A stretch of DNA of 64,000 nucleotides from Poecilobothrus nobilitatus (Eukaryota > Arthropoda > Insecta > Diptera > Dolichopodidae): contig OX352772.1 in assembly GCA_947095535.1 (NCBI GenBank), positions 315,590,018 to 315,654,017 of the forward strand, in the 5' to 3' direction. Position 1 is the stretch's first letter. Each line of letters opens with the position of its first letter. The notes under the pieces are model-generated. The model did no database searches, had not been told where the DNA came from, and worked only from the letters and a program-made list of their open reading frames with translations. Positions 12,880 to 24,463 of this stretch are shown here, piece after piece. The position numbers and the translations under genes are program-made.

Positions 12880-12995
12880 CACTTCTTTCAATTTAAGAGA
12901 ACCTTACATAATTAAGAAAACCAATTAACACATGTAAAATTATAATGTTGAGACTTTAATTTTTTATTTCTAAAAATTTTTACCTAAATTTTTTT
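12880..12995 (-). mobile_element. Small HINE-2/HINE-4 core fragment
   Basis: AATTAACACATGTAAAATTATAATG followed by GAGACTTTAATTTTT corresponds, with mismatches, to the core module of HINE-2 and HINE-4 (compare 10205-10260 and 18955-19010). No ends are preserved. Confidence 0.35.
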
Positions 12996-13125
12996 TATTT
13001 TTTTATTATTATTTAATCTTTATTCTTCATTGGAAATTCATACAAAATGCTTACAACTAATAAAATATTATGATTAAGGAAAAAAAAAAAACTTAAAAAT
13101 ACATTCTTCATTATAATAAAAAAAA

Positions 13126-14076
13126 TCAGCTATCTCCACCACAGGACCGACCTCCACTACACAAAAAGTACAATGCCAAAATTTATAGATTTTTTACATA
13201 ATAATTTATATCAAAGCAAAATAACTTCTAATAATTTAATAACATTTTGTTTTATTCAATAAAAATAATTATATGCAATGAAATCGTAAAAATATATGTA
13301 CATTCATTCATACATTCATTTATTATTATTATTATTGTAATGTAGGATACATGATTTTTTTTTCATTCAAAAAATAATATTAAAAGTAAAAAATAATAAA
13401 AACTGTAAACAAATACAAAACAAACATAAGATTAATATTCAATCTGCTAACAAAAATTTTATCGTTTTAATTTTATGTCATCAACAAATGAATAATATGC
13501 ATTGGCATGAATAATATGCACATATCTATAAGTATGTATAAACATTTTTAGAGATATAAAAAAAAAAAAAAACAAAAAAAAATTGTTCATATAAATTAAT
13601 ATGGAGTGTTACGTATGAAATTTGGAAGAAAAAAAATTAAATAAAAGTTAAAGTTAGTCGGATCAAAAAATGTTCTATGGCAAAGTTGTTCCTCTTTACT
13701 TGTGCAACAACTTTTTCTTAATAATTTTTCTCACAAAATTTTTCTGTTACGAAATATTCGTAAAAAACTTAAAAAGTACACTAGTAAACTACCACTTGCG
13801 GTTGTCCGATTTGCTCCAAAAGCTTATCAATCCGAGATATTTACGTCAAAACCTTAAATATGAAATTTCAAAAAATTCCGCTCAGTCATTTAAGCTGTAC
13901 ACGTGCCCACAGACATACCCACACACGCACCCACACACAGACGGACATCATGCTGAAAATTTTTTTACAGCCTTCTCCACACCGGAGTAGTGCATTTTTG
14001 CGAAAATCTCGGGTACAAATTTTTAGTATGAAAACAATACCTACCTACCTTATACATGTATGCGGTCGCTAAAAAT
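13126..14076 (+). mobile_element. HINE-3 copy, complete
   Basis: About 950 bp, from AAATCAGCTATCTCCACC to TGCGGTCGCTAAAAAT. The left end has the GACCGACC word inside 13141-13155 and the right end has its inverted counterpart GCGGTCGC at about 14062. The centre has ATGTTCTATGGCAAAGTTGTT (13670) and a CA-rich stretch at 13903-13945. Short proline/histidine-rich open frames in the centre are translations of the CA repeat, not genes. Compare copies at 6527 and 19482. Confidence 0.7.
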
Positions 14077-14494
14077 AACAACTAAAGTGATTCATAAAAT
14101 TGCTGTAAAAAATTCAAAATTTACTAAGAAAATATAATTTAAAAATTTTTCCTAAACTAAAACTATAAAAGCTTAAAATCAAAAAATCCAATTAAGAATA
14201 AGTAATGGTATTATATATTAAAATAAAATAGTTTTAAATACCATATCAATTAAGAGTTCAACAATGTAAAAAGGTGAGGTGATAAAGGAAATTAAAATTT
14301 ATATAATACAAAAACAAAAATATTAAGAAAATATAATACAAAAGATAAAAATATTAAGAAAATATATTAGAAGGAGAAGCAAACCAAAATAAAAAGAGAA
14401 GCAAAAGTGATGAAAGAATAATAAATTCTGTATCAAATTAAATAAAAAAAAAAATAAAATTAAAAAAATTTTATAAGTATCACAAAAATTTAAT

Positions 14495-15012
14495 CTAATT
14501 AAGTAAATGCTCAATTGCATTTTGATTCAACTGCAGAAGCCAAAGCTTGACAAGTTTTAGAAAGTTTCTCAAAAATCTAACCTTCCTGATATAGAAACTA
14601 GCCCTATTAAATAATCTTGCTGCTGTTATGAAGTAGGAGTTCTGAAAGTTTGTAGTCCTAAAATAAGGAATAATAACAGTGTAATCAAAATTGGAGCACA
14701 AATTGTAATTGTTTGAGATTCTGGAATTCAAATAACCACATTTTTTGTAAAATATCTTTAGCACCTTAAAGAAGTATAAATATCTTACTGGAAGAACTTC
14801 AAGTTTTTTAAAAAGATCCAATGAGTGATACCTTCTGTTTTTTTTTGAAAATTTTTCACATAATTGAGTTTTGGAGAGTTACAATCGGGTTAATCTTATT
14901 ACAGTAAGCCCCTCCCCAGCAAGCTATCCCATATTGTAGCCTAGAATGGAAAATTCCATGATAAACTGTAAAATTAGAGGTGTCTTTGCAGTCTATAGCT
15001 AATAAACCGAGG
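14495..15012 (-). pseudogene. LINE ORF2 C-terminal fragment (CR1/Jockey-like), broken
   Basis: Remnant of the reverse-transcriptase protein of a non-LTR retrotransposon. On the minus strand the upstream part (about 14990-14840) reads VYHGIFHSRLQYGIACWGG, the typical 'S.L.YGI..WG' segment after the RT palm, then LQNSIM and an in-frame TGA. The frame then shifts into 14821-14495, reading LFKKLEVLPVRYLYFFKVL and later a YNL..NFDY..I.PYFRTTNFQNSY block and RLFN....IRKVRFLRNFLKL before the natural stop. This order matches the C-terminus of CR1/Jockey-type ORF2. The palm domain with the YADD motif is absent, so it is 5'-truncated like most LINE copies. It abuts HINE-2 sequence at 15015. The clade assignment is by motif only. 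Confidence 0.7.
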
Positions 15013-15014
15013 AT

Positions 15015-15250
15015 GGTACAAAAAAAGTCTGAGGAAACTTATGCTACTTCTAAAAATTCTTTTTTCTCTCAAAATTTCAAGTCTCTATCTAAAAAAGGTA
15101 AAAAATAAGTCGTAGAATATGCCGTTTTTGAATTGAATATATGTTAAGCTGAATTTGTGATATATATACATTTAAAAATAGGGCTTCAAATTTTGAGGTG
15201 CTGTTTAGTTCTGTAATGATAAAGTTGTTCCGCAAAATATTATTTGCCAA
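15015..15250 (-). mobile_element. HINE-2 fragment
   Basis: Contains TTTCTCTCAAAATTTCAAGTC and a run to GTTGTTCCGCAAAATATT that match the minus-strand HINE-2 copies at 10380-10690 and 48940-48980, with internal losses. It touches the LINE remnant, so the LINE probably entered a HINE-2 copy or adjacent DNA. Confidence 0.5.
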
Positions 15251-16587
15251 ACAGCTTGCTTTGATCAAATTTAAAATACATTTCGTTACGATATAATAGG
15301 TTAAATTTTAGGAAAAATTTTAAACAATGATCTGGACTGATCCTGAGTGAATTTGAAATTAAGCAATAATCTGATATATTATCAGATTCATGTTCTATAA
15401 AAGCAAACTGTTTGTTGAAACGCTTAAAAAGAATTAAATTGTATATTAATTTACACTCAATATCAATTCCTTTTTTTTTACATATTTTAAGACCTACAGT
15501 TAATTGAGATCAACCTTCTGAGGTTATGCTAATTTTTATCATAATACACTTTTCATGTAATTTTCTAGATAAGTTAAGAAGATAATTTATTATTTTTCTG
15601 TTTTCTTCTTATAATTTGAATTAAAATAAGTAAAATCCAATTTTCAATTTTTCTTTTTTAAATTCTTTTATTTTTTGTTACCTATCATAAGAAAAACAAA
15701 ACATTTTTGAAAAGTTTAACTATACTCGAAGTCAGAAATTCTCATTCTAAGTTATTATTTAGATTTCTTTATCTTGAAATCGATTATGCTAGTGAATTGC
15801 AAAGCACTGTGTGCAATGCGATCCATTAATACAATAAAGTAAAGAGAAAAAAAATCTTTTTTTTTATTATTAGAAGTACCTTTTAGCAATGCTTGTGTAC
15901 ACGAAAATTGATTTTTAAAAAAAAAAAAATTTTTTATTTTTTTTTGTTATTTTTCAAGGATAAACTTCAGCAAAAAATCGGTTATTATTATTTTAGCTTC
16001 CTTTTTGTGTTTTTTTTTTAAATATTTTAAAATAATATTTTTTTATTGTTTGATTACGATTGGGATTTTTAAATAATTTATGTTAAAATCATTGAGTGGA
16101 AAAATATTTTTGGATCATTTTGGATCAACAGAAAGAGGATAAAGTGAAGTTCAAGGACTTTACTTTACACCTGCAAAATGTAACAAGAAAAGAAATAGAG
16201 AAGGTATCTAAAACAAAACAGTATAAGAACATAAAAGTTAAAATCAGTTTGGTTTTCAATTTGATATTTTAATAATTCAAGGTTCAATTTACTATAGTTT
16301 CAATTAAAATACTTTTGACACTTTTTAAAATAACTGTCAGACATCTTGTTCTTTTTTTGTTTCGAACATTGTTTTTTTTCACAATTTGTTATTGTAAAAT
16401 AATTTTTCCCAATTAAAATTGTTTTTGATATCTGTTTTAAAGAGAACAATTTAATATTAAATTAAGGTTTTATTTATTTTGAAAATAAATGGAAAGAAAA
16501 TTTTTAAATGGAAATTCATTATAAAATGTACCTATAAAAAATTCAGACATGGGAGTAATGCATTAAATTGTGAATTAAATTGATTTA
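15251..16587. other. AT-rich non-coding stretch
   Basis: No recognisable gene. Homopolymer-rich, with some less AT-rich short words but no match to the other families. Confidence 0.45.
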
Positions 16588-16722
16588 GCATTAAATTTTT
16601 TAATGCTAATGAAAATCAATTTTCATTATCATTGAATTTTTTAATGCTAATGAAAATCAATTTTTATTTTCATTGAAATTTTTAATGCTAATGAAAATCA
16701 ATTTTCATTATCATTAAATATT
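16588..16722 (+). repeat. 41-bp tandem repeat, three units
   Basis: The word TAATGCTAATGAAAATCAAT begins at 16601, 16642 and 16683, a constant spacing of 41 bases, with small differences in the TTTTCATTATCATT spacer. ATTGATTTTCATTAGCATTA and its complement make each unit able to pair partly with itself. Confidence 0.85.
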
Positions 16723-16897
16723 TAAAGAAAAATACATTAAATGTCAATATAAACATTTAAAAAAACCTTCTGTAACCTTCTTTTTGGAAACTGCTTTAGA
16801 AGAAAAAATAAAATCTTCCAAAATTTCTAATTTTCTATTTGTAATTTCAATAATAATATTATCTTCTTAATAAAAATTACATTACCTGTTTATTTCT

Positions 16898-17056
16898 ATA
16901 TGTGCCAACAGACATACCCACAAACATACAAACGGGCAGACATCACGCTAAAAATACTTTTTTTCAGGTTTCTACGCACCGGAGTAATGCATATTTGCAA
17001 AAATATCGGGTCTACAAATTTTTGGTACGGAAACAATTATACGTCGGTAAAAGCTA
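16898..17056 (+). mobile_element. HINE-3 3' end fragment
   Basis: Begins in the core with TGCCAACAGACATACCCACA, continues through CACCGGAGTAATGCATATTTG (compare 13980-14000), and ends GTCGGTAAAAGC. It lacks the 5' two thirds. It is immediately followed by a HINE-5 5' end. Confidence 0.65.
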
Positions 17057-17130
17057 ATAAAACGAGGAAGAATACAGTTGCTTTTGTCAGTTTTGAGATA
17101 CCCGTGCGAATCCGTTAGTATTTTCATAAT
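17057..17130 (+). mobile_element. HINE-5 5' end fragment
   Basis: AAAACGAGGAAGAATACAG followed by GAGATACCCGTGCGAA corresponds to the 5' end of the full HINE-5 copy at 43383 (AAAACGAGGAAGAGTGCAG, GGGATACCCGTATGAA). It breaks off after about 74 bases. Confidence 0.6.
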
Positions 17131-18284
17131 CTATCACTCTGCTTATAATATTATATTTTTAATTTTTCGGTATTTTAAAATTATTTGGGATAATTTCTAC
17201 AACTGTGGTTTGTACATATGTATGTACATATATTCAAACTACCTATGTATATGTTTAAACATTTTTCAAAAGCAGATTCTATCCTTCCATCTAACGATTG
17301 TCAATTCAAAACTTTTCCAAATATGCTATTACCATTTTTTACTAAGCGGCAAATGTACATACATAGGTAGGTATATTAATTTATATTATACACACAAGAT
17401 GTTGGCCAGATCTATAATAAACCACTCACACTGAATATAAACTAAACTGGCAATGATGATATTTCTGTATATTTAATATTTATTTAATAATTTAAAATTT
17501 TATTATAAGAGACACAAATCTTCGACTAAAAGTCTTATCAGAGACACAAACTTTTACTTTTTAAAAAGTACTTTCGACACAAAATTTAAAGCAAATTTTT
17601 AAATTTGACTGCCACATCCATTATGAACTGGTCGCAGCGGTAAATTAAAAATAAATTATTAATTTCCTGTTGGCAGTTTTCAAATGACTCTTTGTTTTGA
17701 AAAAAATACTCTTAATAAAATTAAAAGACTTGAAAGTGAAAAGAGCAAAGTTTATAGTAAGCCTTATATTTATAAGAAACAAATAATAGGCCGATTTTAT
17801 TCTTGATTTTGTTTTCACTATTATAAAAGCTGGTAAAAGCTTCGCAGCAGACTTTAAAGTAGTTTTGTTTATTTAGGTTGGAATTTTGATTTTTTAAGCT
17901 GCATTTTTGATATAACATAAAATATTCGAAATTTTTTATTAATATAAAATTCGGCAGACTAAGCTAATTATATTTCATAACAGAAATCAGAAACTTACTA
18001 AATATTATAGAAATGGATATTGTTCTTAAAAAAAAAGAAAACATAACATAGAAAATATCATTTTAGAAGCCTTCTCTCACAATAGATTCATAATTTTGTA
18101 CTAATTTATTATTAGACCATTCAATTAAAAAGCTGTCGAAAACGACCGTCACAAAAAAAAAGCCTTGGAAAATTTATGAAATTTCATTATCAGAGACATG
18201 AATCTTTTATTAAATGTACCAAAGACCTCTTCCAAAGTACATTTAAATAAAATAAATTCAGCAAATTTTTTTCAAGCAAAAAAA
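17131..18284. other. AT-rich non-coding stretch
   Basis: Contains TACATA-type simple sequence near 17210-17240 and 17350-17370. A weak direct similarity (AGAGACACAAATCTT and AGAGACACAAACTTT near 17508-17550, AGAGACATGAATCTTTTATT near 18192) suggests an old unnamed repeat. No credible gene. Confidence 0.4.
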
Positions 18285-18410
18285 AAACAAGTAAAAGTAA
18301 CAGTAAGTCGATGCAACCGACTTATTTATACCCTACACCTAAAAAATTCAAATTAAATTAAAAATCCATAAGTTATTTTAGTTAGGTACTTAATATACCT
18401 AAGCTAAAAA
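18285..18410 (+). mobile_element. HINE-1 5' end fragment
   Basis: AAAACAAGTAAAAGTAACAG, the AGTCGATGCAACCGACT hairpin and TATACCCTACACCT are followed by about 70 bases shared with 12391-12470. It then breaks off just before the HINE-4 region. Confidence 0.7.
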
Positions 18411-18552
18411 AATACATGTAATAATCCCTCCCTTAATACAGGTAGTAAGGGAGTCAGTATGATAACGTAAATGTTTTTGAATCTATAGAAATTGTGCAAT
18501 TGCACAGGGGATTTTGTAGTTTTTATATATCGCCATACATTGCAATATTTCT

Positions 18553-20616
18553 TTAAAAATATTTCATTCATAGAATAATTTCCTATAACTATATAGGAAT
18601 GTATATACATATACATATGTATTATACGTGTATATCTATATTATGTACTCTTATTATTACATCATTCATTCATCAGTGACATATACGATATGTAAATAAA
18701 CATGGTATTATATATGTAAGTATCTATATATATATATATCAATTTCATATAAATAAAAATTCTTCAAGTAACCGTTATGTCGTTTATTTATTTACATTTT
18801 TTTGTACTACGCATTATATCCTCAACAAATTTTAAATTATCGAGTAAAAAAAAAAATTCAAAAAAATCGTTAAAGAAATTTTTTAGAACATTTGAAAAAA
18901 ATCAAGTCACACTTTCGAAAATTTTGAAGGTAACGCGTTATTAAGAAAAGTTGCTAACAGATATAAAAGTATAATGTTGCAGCTTTAATTTGTATGTATT
19001 ATTTCAAAAAAATTTGATCATGTGTTCAAGTTATAGATGTTTAAAAATAGGAATTTTCAGTTTTTAACCCCTTATAACTCCTAAACGGGGGGCGATACAA
19101 AAATATTTTCTGAAGTGACTCATACTTATTTTCAAAGATATAACTCCTCTCAAATTTAGAAGATAGAAGGGTTAAAGAATTTCGCAATAATTCAGTTTCA
19201 TTTTCAAATTAAAGAATATGCCTTATAGAGCTTGTGTTATAAAAATTTAAATATAGAACTTTTTCAAGCTTTGAAGAGCTGTAGCTCCGTAACGGGTGCG
19301 GCTACAGAAGAAAGTTATTCCATAAAATTAATTTTTTTAGGATATCTATTCTATTAAAATGTCATGGCTCAACTTCAAACGATGTGAAACTTTTGGAAAA
19401 TTTGTATAGAAAAATTTGGAGATTAAAAAGTTAGTCGTTCGAGAGCTACCCAAAGTTTTGGTCGGATCTCAACCAAAAAAAATCAGCTGTCTCCACCACA
19501 GGACCGACCGCCACTATACAAAAAGTACAATTTCAAAATTTATAGATTTTTTACATAATAATTAAATTAAAGCAAAATAACTTCTAATAATTTAATAACA
19601 TTTTGTGTTATTCAATAACAATAATAAGCAATCAAATCGTAAAAATATATGTACATTCATTCATACATCCATTTACATTATTATGTAATGTACCTAGGTA
19701 CATGATTTTTTTTTCATTCAAAAATATTAGAAGTAAAAAATAATAAAAACTGTAAATGAATACAAAACAAACATAAGATTAATATTGAAACCGCTAACAA
19801 AAATTTAACCGTTTTAATTTTATGTCATCAACAAAAGAATAATATGCATAAACATAAGTACTTATGTATATAAATTTTTAGAGATATAAAAAAATTATTC
19901 ATTAAATTCATATGGAGTGTTATGTATGAAATTTGGACTTAGAAAAAAAATTAAATAAAAGTTAAAGTTAGTCGGATCAAAAAATGTTCTATGGCAAAGT
20001 TGTTGCTCTTCGCTTGTGTAACAACTTTTTCTTAATAATTTCTTTCATAAAATTTTTCTGTTACGAAATATTCGTAAAAAACTTAAAAAGTACACTAGTA
20101 AACTACCACTTTCGGTTGTCCGATTTGCTGCAAAAGCTTATCAATTTGAGATATTTACGTCAAAACCTTGAATATGAAATTGCAAAAAATTCCGCTGAGT
20201 CGTTTAAGCTGTACACGTGCCCACAGACATACCCACACACACGCAGCCACACACACACACACCGACGGACATCATGCTAAAAAAAATTTTACAGCCTTCT
20301 CTACACCGGAGTGGTACAAATTTGCTAAAATCTCGGGTACAAATTTTTAGTATGAAAACAATACCTTATACATAATTGTATGCGGTCGGTAAAAATAGAG
20401 AACTTACAAATTGATCTCAGAATATTTCGTGTTAATTGCAAGACTCTAGCTTTTTTTAGTTTTTGAGTTAGTGTGCTGACAGACAAAGTTTAATCGACTC
20501 AGAATTTGATTCTGATCCGATCCATACCTGTTAAGGTATATCTATCTTGCTTATTTCGAGGTGTTACAAACGGAGGAGTAATTTTATTATACCCGATATT
20601 TATCGTCTATATACCC
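18553..20616 (-). mobile_element. HINE-4 copy, interrupted by HINE-3
   Basis: Minus-strand relative of 29920-31150. Matching parts include the region around TACTACGCATTATATCCTC (18807), TGTAGCTCCGTAACGGGTG (19272) and, beyond the HINE-3 insert, CTCAGAATTTGATTCTGATC (20502) with GAGGTGTTACAAACGGAGG (20559) and TTATACCCGATATT (20587). The insertion falls between AGTTTTGGTCGGATCTCAACC (19454) and ACTTACAAATTGATCTCAG (20402), which are contiguous in the other copy (about 30130-30180). No coding capacity. Confidence 0.75.
19482..20396 (+). mobile_element. HINE-3 copy inserted in HINE-4
   Basis: Full copy with ACCGACCGC at 19503-19511 and the inverted GCGGTCGGT at 20382-20390. Core words ATGTTCTATGGCAAAGTTGTT (19984) and CACACACACACACCGACGG (20253) match the copy at 13126. 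It splits HINE-4, so it is the younger insertion. Confidence 0.75.
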
Positions 20617-20899
20617 GGCCAAAATAATTTTACACTAAAAAAATTTAAAAAAAAATCAATTAAAAAATATGTATACATTAAATGTTACTGACCTTTTTTA
20701 TGTTTATGAAAAAGAAAACAACAATATAATGTTATATTTAATTATAGAAACCCCTTAATAACAAGTCATATAATAAATACGTATGGAGTTGTATATATGT
20801 ATATTATAAGTCATTTACCTTCCCTATAAAAACAATAAATAATTATCTGTCGTTATCAGAACCAGAATATTCAAGTACGAATTTAAGGTATGTACCTAT

Positions 20900-20977
20900 A
20901 TATATGTATATATATATATATATATATATACATACATATAATATTTAATAATATATATATAATATATATATAAATAT
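20900..20977. repeat. TA-rich microsatellite
   Basis: Long run of TATATA with interspersed CATACATA and TAATAATATA words. Confidence 0.85.
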
Positions 20978-21699
20978 TATAAAAAAAAACTTAACTAACT
21001 TGTCTATTATTTTTTGTTTTTCTTTTTATAAGGAAAAAAAAAAGTTTTACAGGTTAGGTCATCCCATATCTTGTCGATAAATTAAAGCATAATTTAGTGT
21101 CAGTAATAGTATTATTGAGTTCATTTTTATTCAAAGGATACTCAATTTATATATGTTTATCTATTTATTTGTCTATCAAAACTTACTATCAAACAATCCA
21201 TCTACCTGTCTATCTATCAAACAACCTATTTATTTCTTTATTTTATTTATTTAAATATCTTCCAGGAATAATAAAAATAACAATGGTACGAGTATATTAT
21301 AGTAATAAATAAATAAAAACTATGGAAAATACTATACTGGTTTTTATCAATAATTGCGTAACATTAAGATTATAATATATTATGAGAAGATCCTTCATCA
21401 GTTTTAAGATAAATTATAGAACCTTTAATAGTATCTACATATAAAATATTTGTTATATATATGTATTTACTCATATTTTTATATCTATCTATAAAATTAC
21501 ATTCTTATATATTCTGAAATACAGTATTGAAAAAAATATTAACATATTATTCATCAAAATAATTGTATCAAATTTACCTATTAAGATAATTAAGCATAAT
21601 TCACCTAATAATAGAAATATTATAATTTTAGATAGATTTGTGACATATAGTAAATGTTTGAATAATCCAATAAAAAAACTAACAATTTATAAATTTGAC

Positions 21700-22140
21700 T
21701 GATGGAGTCTATTTAGCATTCCAGAAAACTTCAAATCCTTCTTCCACACAATTAGAACTAATTAGAATATAGCAATTAGGACATAGCTATTAGAACATAG
21801 CAATTTTTTGTATCCTCAAATTTGAGTATAAAAAGCGAGAAAATTCACTTAAGCAGTATTCCTCCAAGAAGGACACTCATTTAATAATAAAAAAAATAAC
21901 GAAAGCGTCAAAGCAAAATTTAAGTAATAAAACAAGTGAAAGTAAATACAGCATCCATTGTAAAAATTTGAAATAGAATCAAGGTGTTTACATAATTTAT
22001 ACAGCCCAATTCAGTCGCAGATCAGCAGTAAATACAATGTTTAGGCCTAGAAAAAAAAGAGGGACATATTTGAAAGTGCGAGTAGTTTTTAAAGTTTATA
22101 TTATTTTGTTTCAGAATTATGTGAAAATAAAATCATAAAA
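21700..22140 (+). promoter_or_regulatory. Candidate RNA polymerase II promoter and leader
   Basis: A strong TATA word, TATAAAAAG at 21827-21835, is followed about 25-30 bases later by CTTAAGCAGTATTC (21848-21861), which resembles an insect initiator. An A-rich leader follows (GAAAGCGTCAAAGCAAAATT, then AACAAGTGAAAG). GAAAATTC at 21839-21846 is a two-unit heat-shock-element-like word, and TTCCAGAA at 21719-21726 is another. A possible short intron has donor GTAAAT at 22028 and acceptor TTTGTTTCAG ending at 22114. A 34-codon frame starts at 22037 but has no recognisable content. The composition differs from the surroundings. In such AT-rich DNA a TATA word alone means little, so this is tentative. 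Confidence 0.35.
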
Positions 22141-23390
22141 AAACCAATGTGTTAAATCTAAAATATTAGCAAAGAAATTCAAATTCCTAATTCAAAAGAA
22201 ATCCTTGTCATTCACTCCTTACTTTTGGATTACAGTGAAAGTTAACGCAATTTATTACAAATTAATATAAAGCTCTAGTATCAGCAAATTTTGCTTTTTA
22301 ATATCGAATTAATTTTCAGTAGATTTTATTTATAGATTTTAGACAAAATATTTCCAAACGAAGCGCAGCACATAAACGGCTATACGAAGAATTATGAGTA
22401 TATTATAATATTTAAAAAAAAAAAATCGATTAAGTTCCGAAAAAATCGAGCTAGTTCGAATAAGTACAAAAATTTTCTATTTTTTCAAAGAAATGCAGCA
22501 ACTTATTATATTCTAATTTATATTAGTTCATGTAACTAAGAGAAGCGTGCCTCCTACCTATATTAGCTATAACAATTTTTTAGATTAGAACGTTTAGAAA
22601 TCTGAAATTAGCTAAATATTTATTTGAAAAACAAAAAGTTAAAATAAATTAAGGAAGGGCATATTATTTAAGTTTATATTTAACAAGTTTTAAGGGAAGA
22701 CATCAACACATTTTGATATTTATAAGAGCCTGAGCTGTGGTAAATTATTGCTGTTAATATTAAAGGGGACACTGTTTCAATAATCGGTGACTAATTGGTG
22801 TATTTAAAAGTTACTAATTTAATTATATGGTAATGTAATTGTAAGGGAATCACAATGAGTCCATAGCTATAATTATTATTACTATATACAATCATAGCAA
22901 AAATAAAGTTTTTTAGAATTCTTAATCACTATTATTGTATTATGAATCGTCGCTAATGCATACTAAAATATAATTTACATATGTATTTAAATTTCTTCAA
23001 TATATTTTGTTGAACACTGTATAAAAAAAGAAATTCACATAACAAAAAAAAACAAAGATGGAATTAAATAAATTAAAGAAAGAAAGATATATAAAATGAC
23101 AAATTGTAGCATATATATATAACTTAATATGTGAAATCTGATTAATTTTCTATTTCTGAATTTCAAAAAAAAATATTTTGGTATTGTTTTTTCTTTTGTT
23201 TTACACTTTGAACTTTTAAAAATTATACTAAGAAATTTTCAACCATTAACGTTTTTATTTTCTAACTGACATTGACATTCAAAGACAATAGAAAAACTAA
23301 AATATGGAACTATAGATTCGAATTTATTGTGTTTTAAAGTTCATTTTATTTTTCAACAAAATCATATTAATATCTAAATATAATAAAAGA
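22141..23390. other. Non-coding stretch downstream of the candidate promoter
   Basis: No open reading frame of note on either strand. A second TATAAAAAAAGAAATTCAC word at about 23021 resembles the 21.8 kb site but is A-rich enough to be chance. Confidence 0.4.
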
Positions 23391-23875
23391 CAAGTTGCTG
23401 CTTCTGAGTAGCGTGCCCTACTGTTATGTTAAATGTTAATTTAACAAATGTTATACTATGAAAAGAAAGAAACGTACATCTGATATTTACTCATATAACA
23501 GATAGAAAACAATAAATATTATAATGTTATGAAATGAAAGAAAAAACAAGGCAGTGTATAAATGAAAGTTTTTAAAGGGTCGCATTTTTAAGTAGAACAT
23601 TATAAAAATAAAGGACAAGTTCCTGCTGCTGAGTAGCGTGCCCTACTGTTATGTTAAATGTTACTTTAACAAATGTTATACTATGAAAAGAAAGAAACGT
23701 ACATCTGATATTTACCCATATAACATAATATAGTATAATTTAAGAATCAGAAGTTTAGTCCATAATATAGATATATGAATAAAAATATGGGTATATACAT
23801 ATATTATGTAGTTAATTATAAAACAATAAAGCAGTGCGTAAAACCAAAGCTTTTAAAGGAGCGCAATTTAAATTA
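23391..23875 (+). repeat. 225-bp tandem duplication
   Basis: The segment beginning CAAGTTGCTGCTTCTGAGTA at 23391 recurs at 23616 as CAAGTTCCTGCTGCTGAGTA. The shared 110 bases include GTGCCCTACTGTTATGTTAA and AAGAAACGTACATCTGATAT. Both units continue into a GCAGTG.(T/G)TAAA ... TTTTAAAGG(G/A)(T/G)CGCA tail (23552-23584 and 23832-23866). The second unit carries an extra AT-rich insert of about 60 bases. Confidence 0.85.
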
Positions 23876-24463
23876 TAAAATCGCAATTTTCAATTAAATT
23901 TTGAATATGTAACATTTTCTTAATTTTATGCTTCTTTTATGATTTTTATTTTCTAAATCTTAAACCTTATATGCATAGCCAATTTTTATTGTTTTACATA
24001 AAAGGTGCGTAGAACTTACGGTGTGAAGATTTTGTAACGAAAGCTACAGATAAAGAGGCAGACTATTATTACGGATAGAGTAAAAATTTGTTTGAAAAAT
24101 ATAACAAAAAAAGTTTTGAAGCATTTGCTATGGCAACCATAGAAAAATATAACAAGTGTACTATATATTATAATTAGGTAAATGCATCAGATCAGTAAGT
24201 TTAGTTTCAAAATTATAAAGTTTGATACTGTATTTTTTTCGAAGCGAAAATTTTTGTTACTATTGGCAAAAATTTATTTACCATTGGTTTTTATTTGGTT
24301 TTTCATCATTGAGGTTTTTCATTATTTAAAACACTTTAGCAATAAATTTTACATTTATCAATATCTAAACATAATACATATAAGTATTTGAATAAATTTA
24401 CTAAAATTAAATTGTTCATAAAACTGAGGAAACTTTCACAAAAGCTATATTTTTCTACTTATA

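Noticed and set aside
21700..23875. Heat-shock RNA locus similar to Drosophila hsr-omega (promoter, tiny frame, short intron, downstream tandem repeat)
   Set aside because: The arrangement is suggestive, but the nonamer ATAGGTAGG typical of hsr-omega repeats is not in the duplicated units, there are only two units, and sequence similarity cannot be shown.
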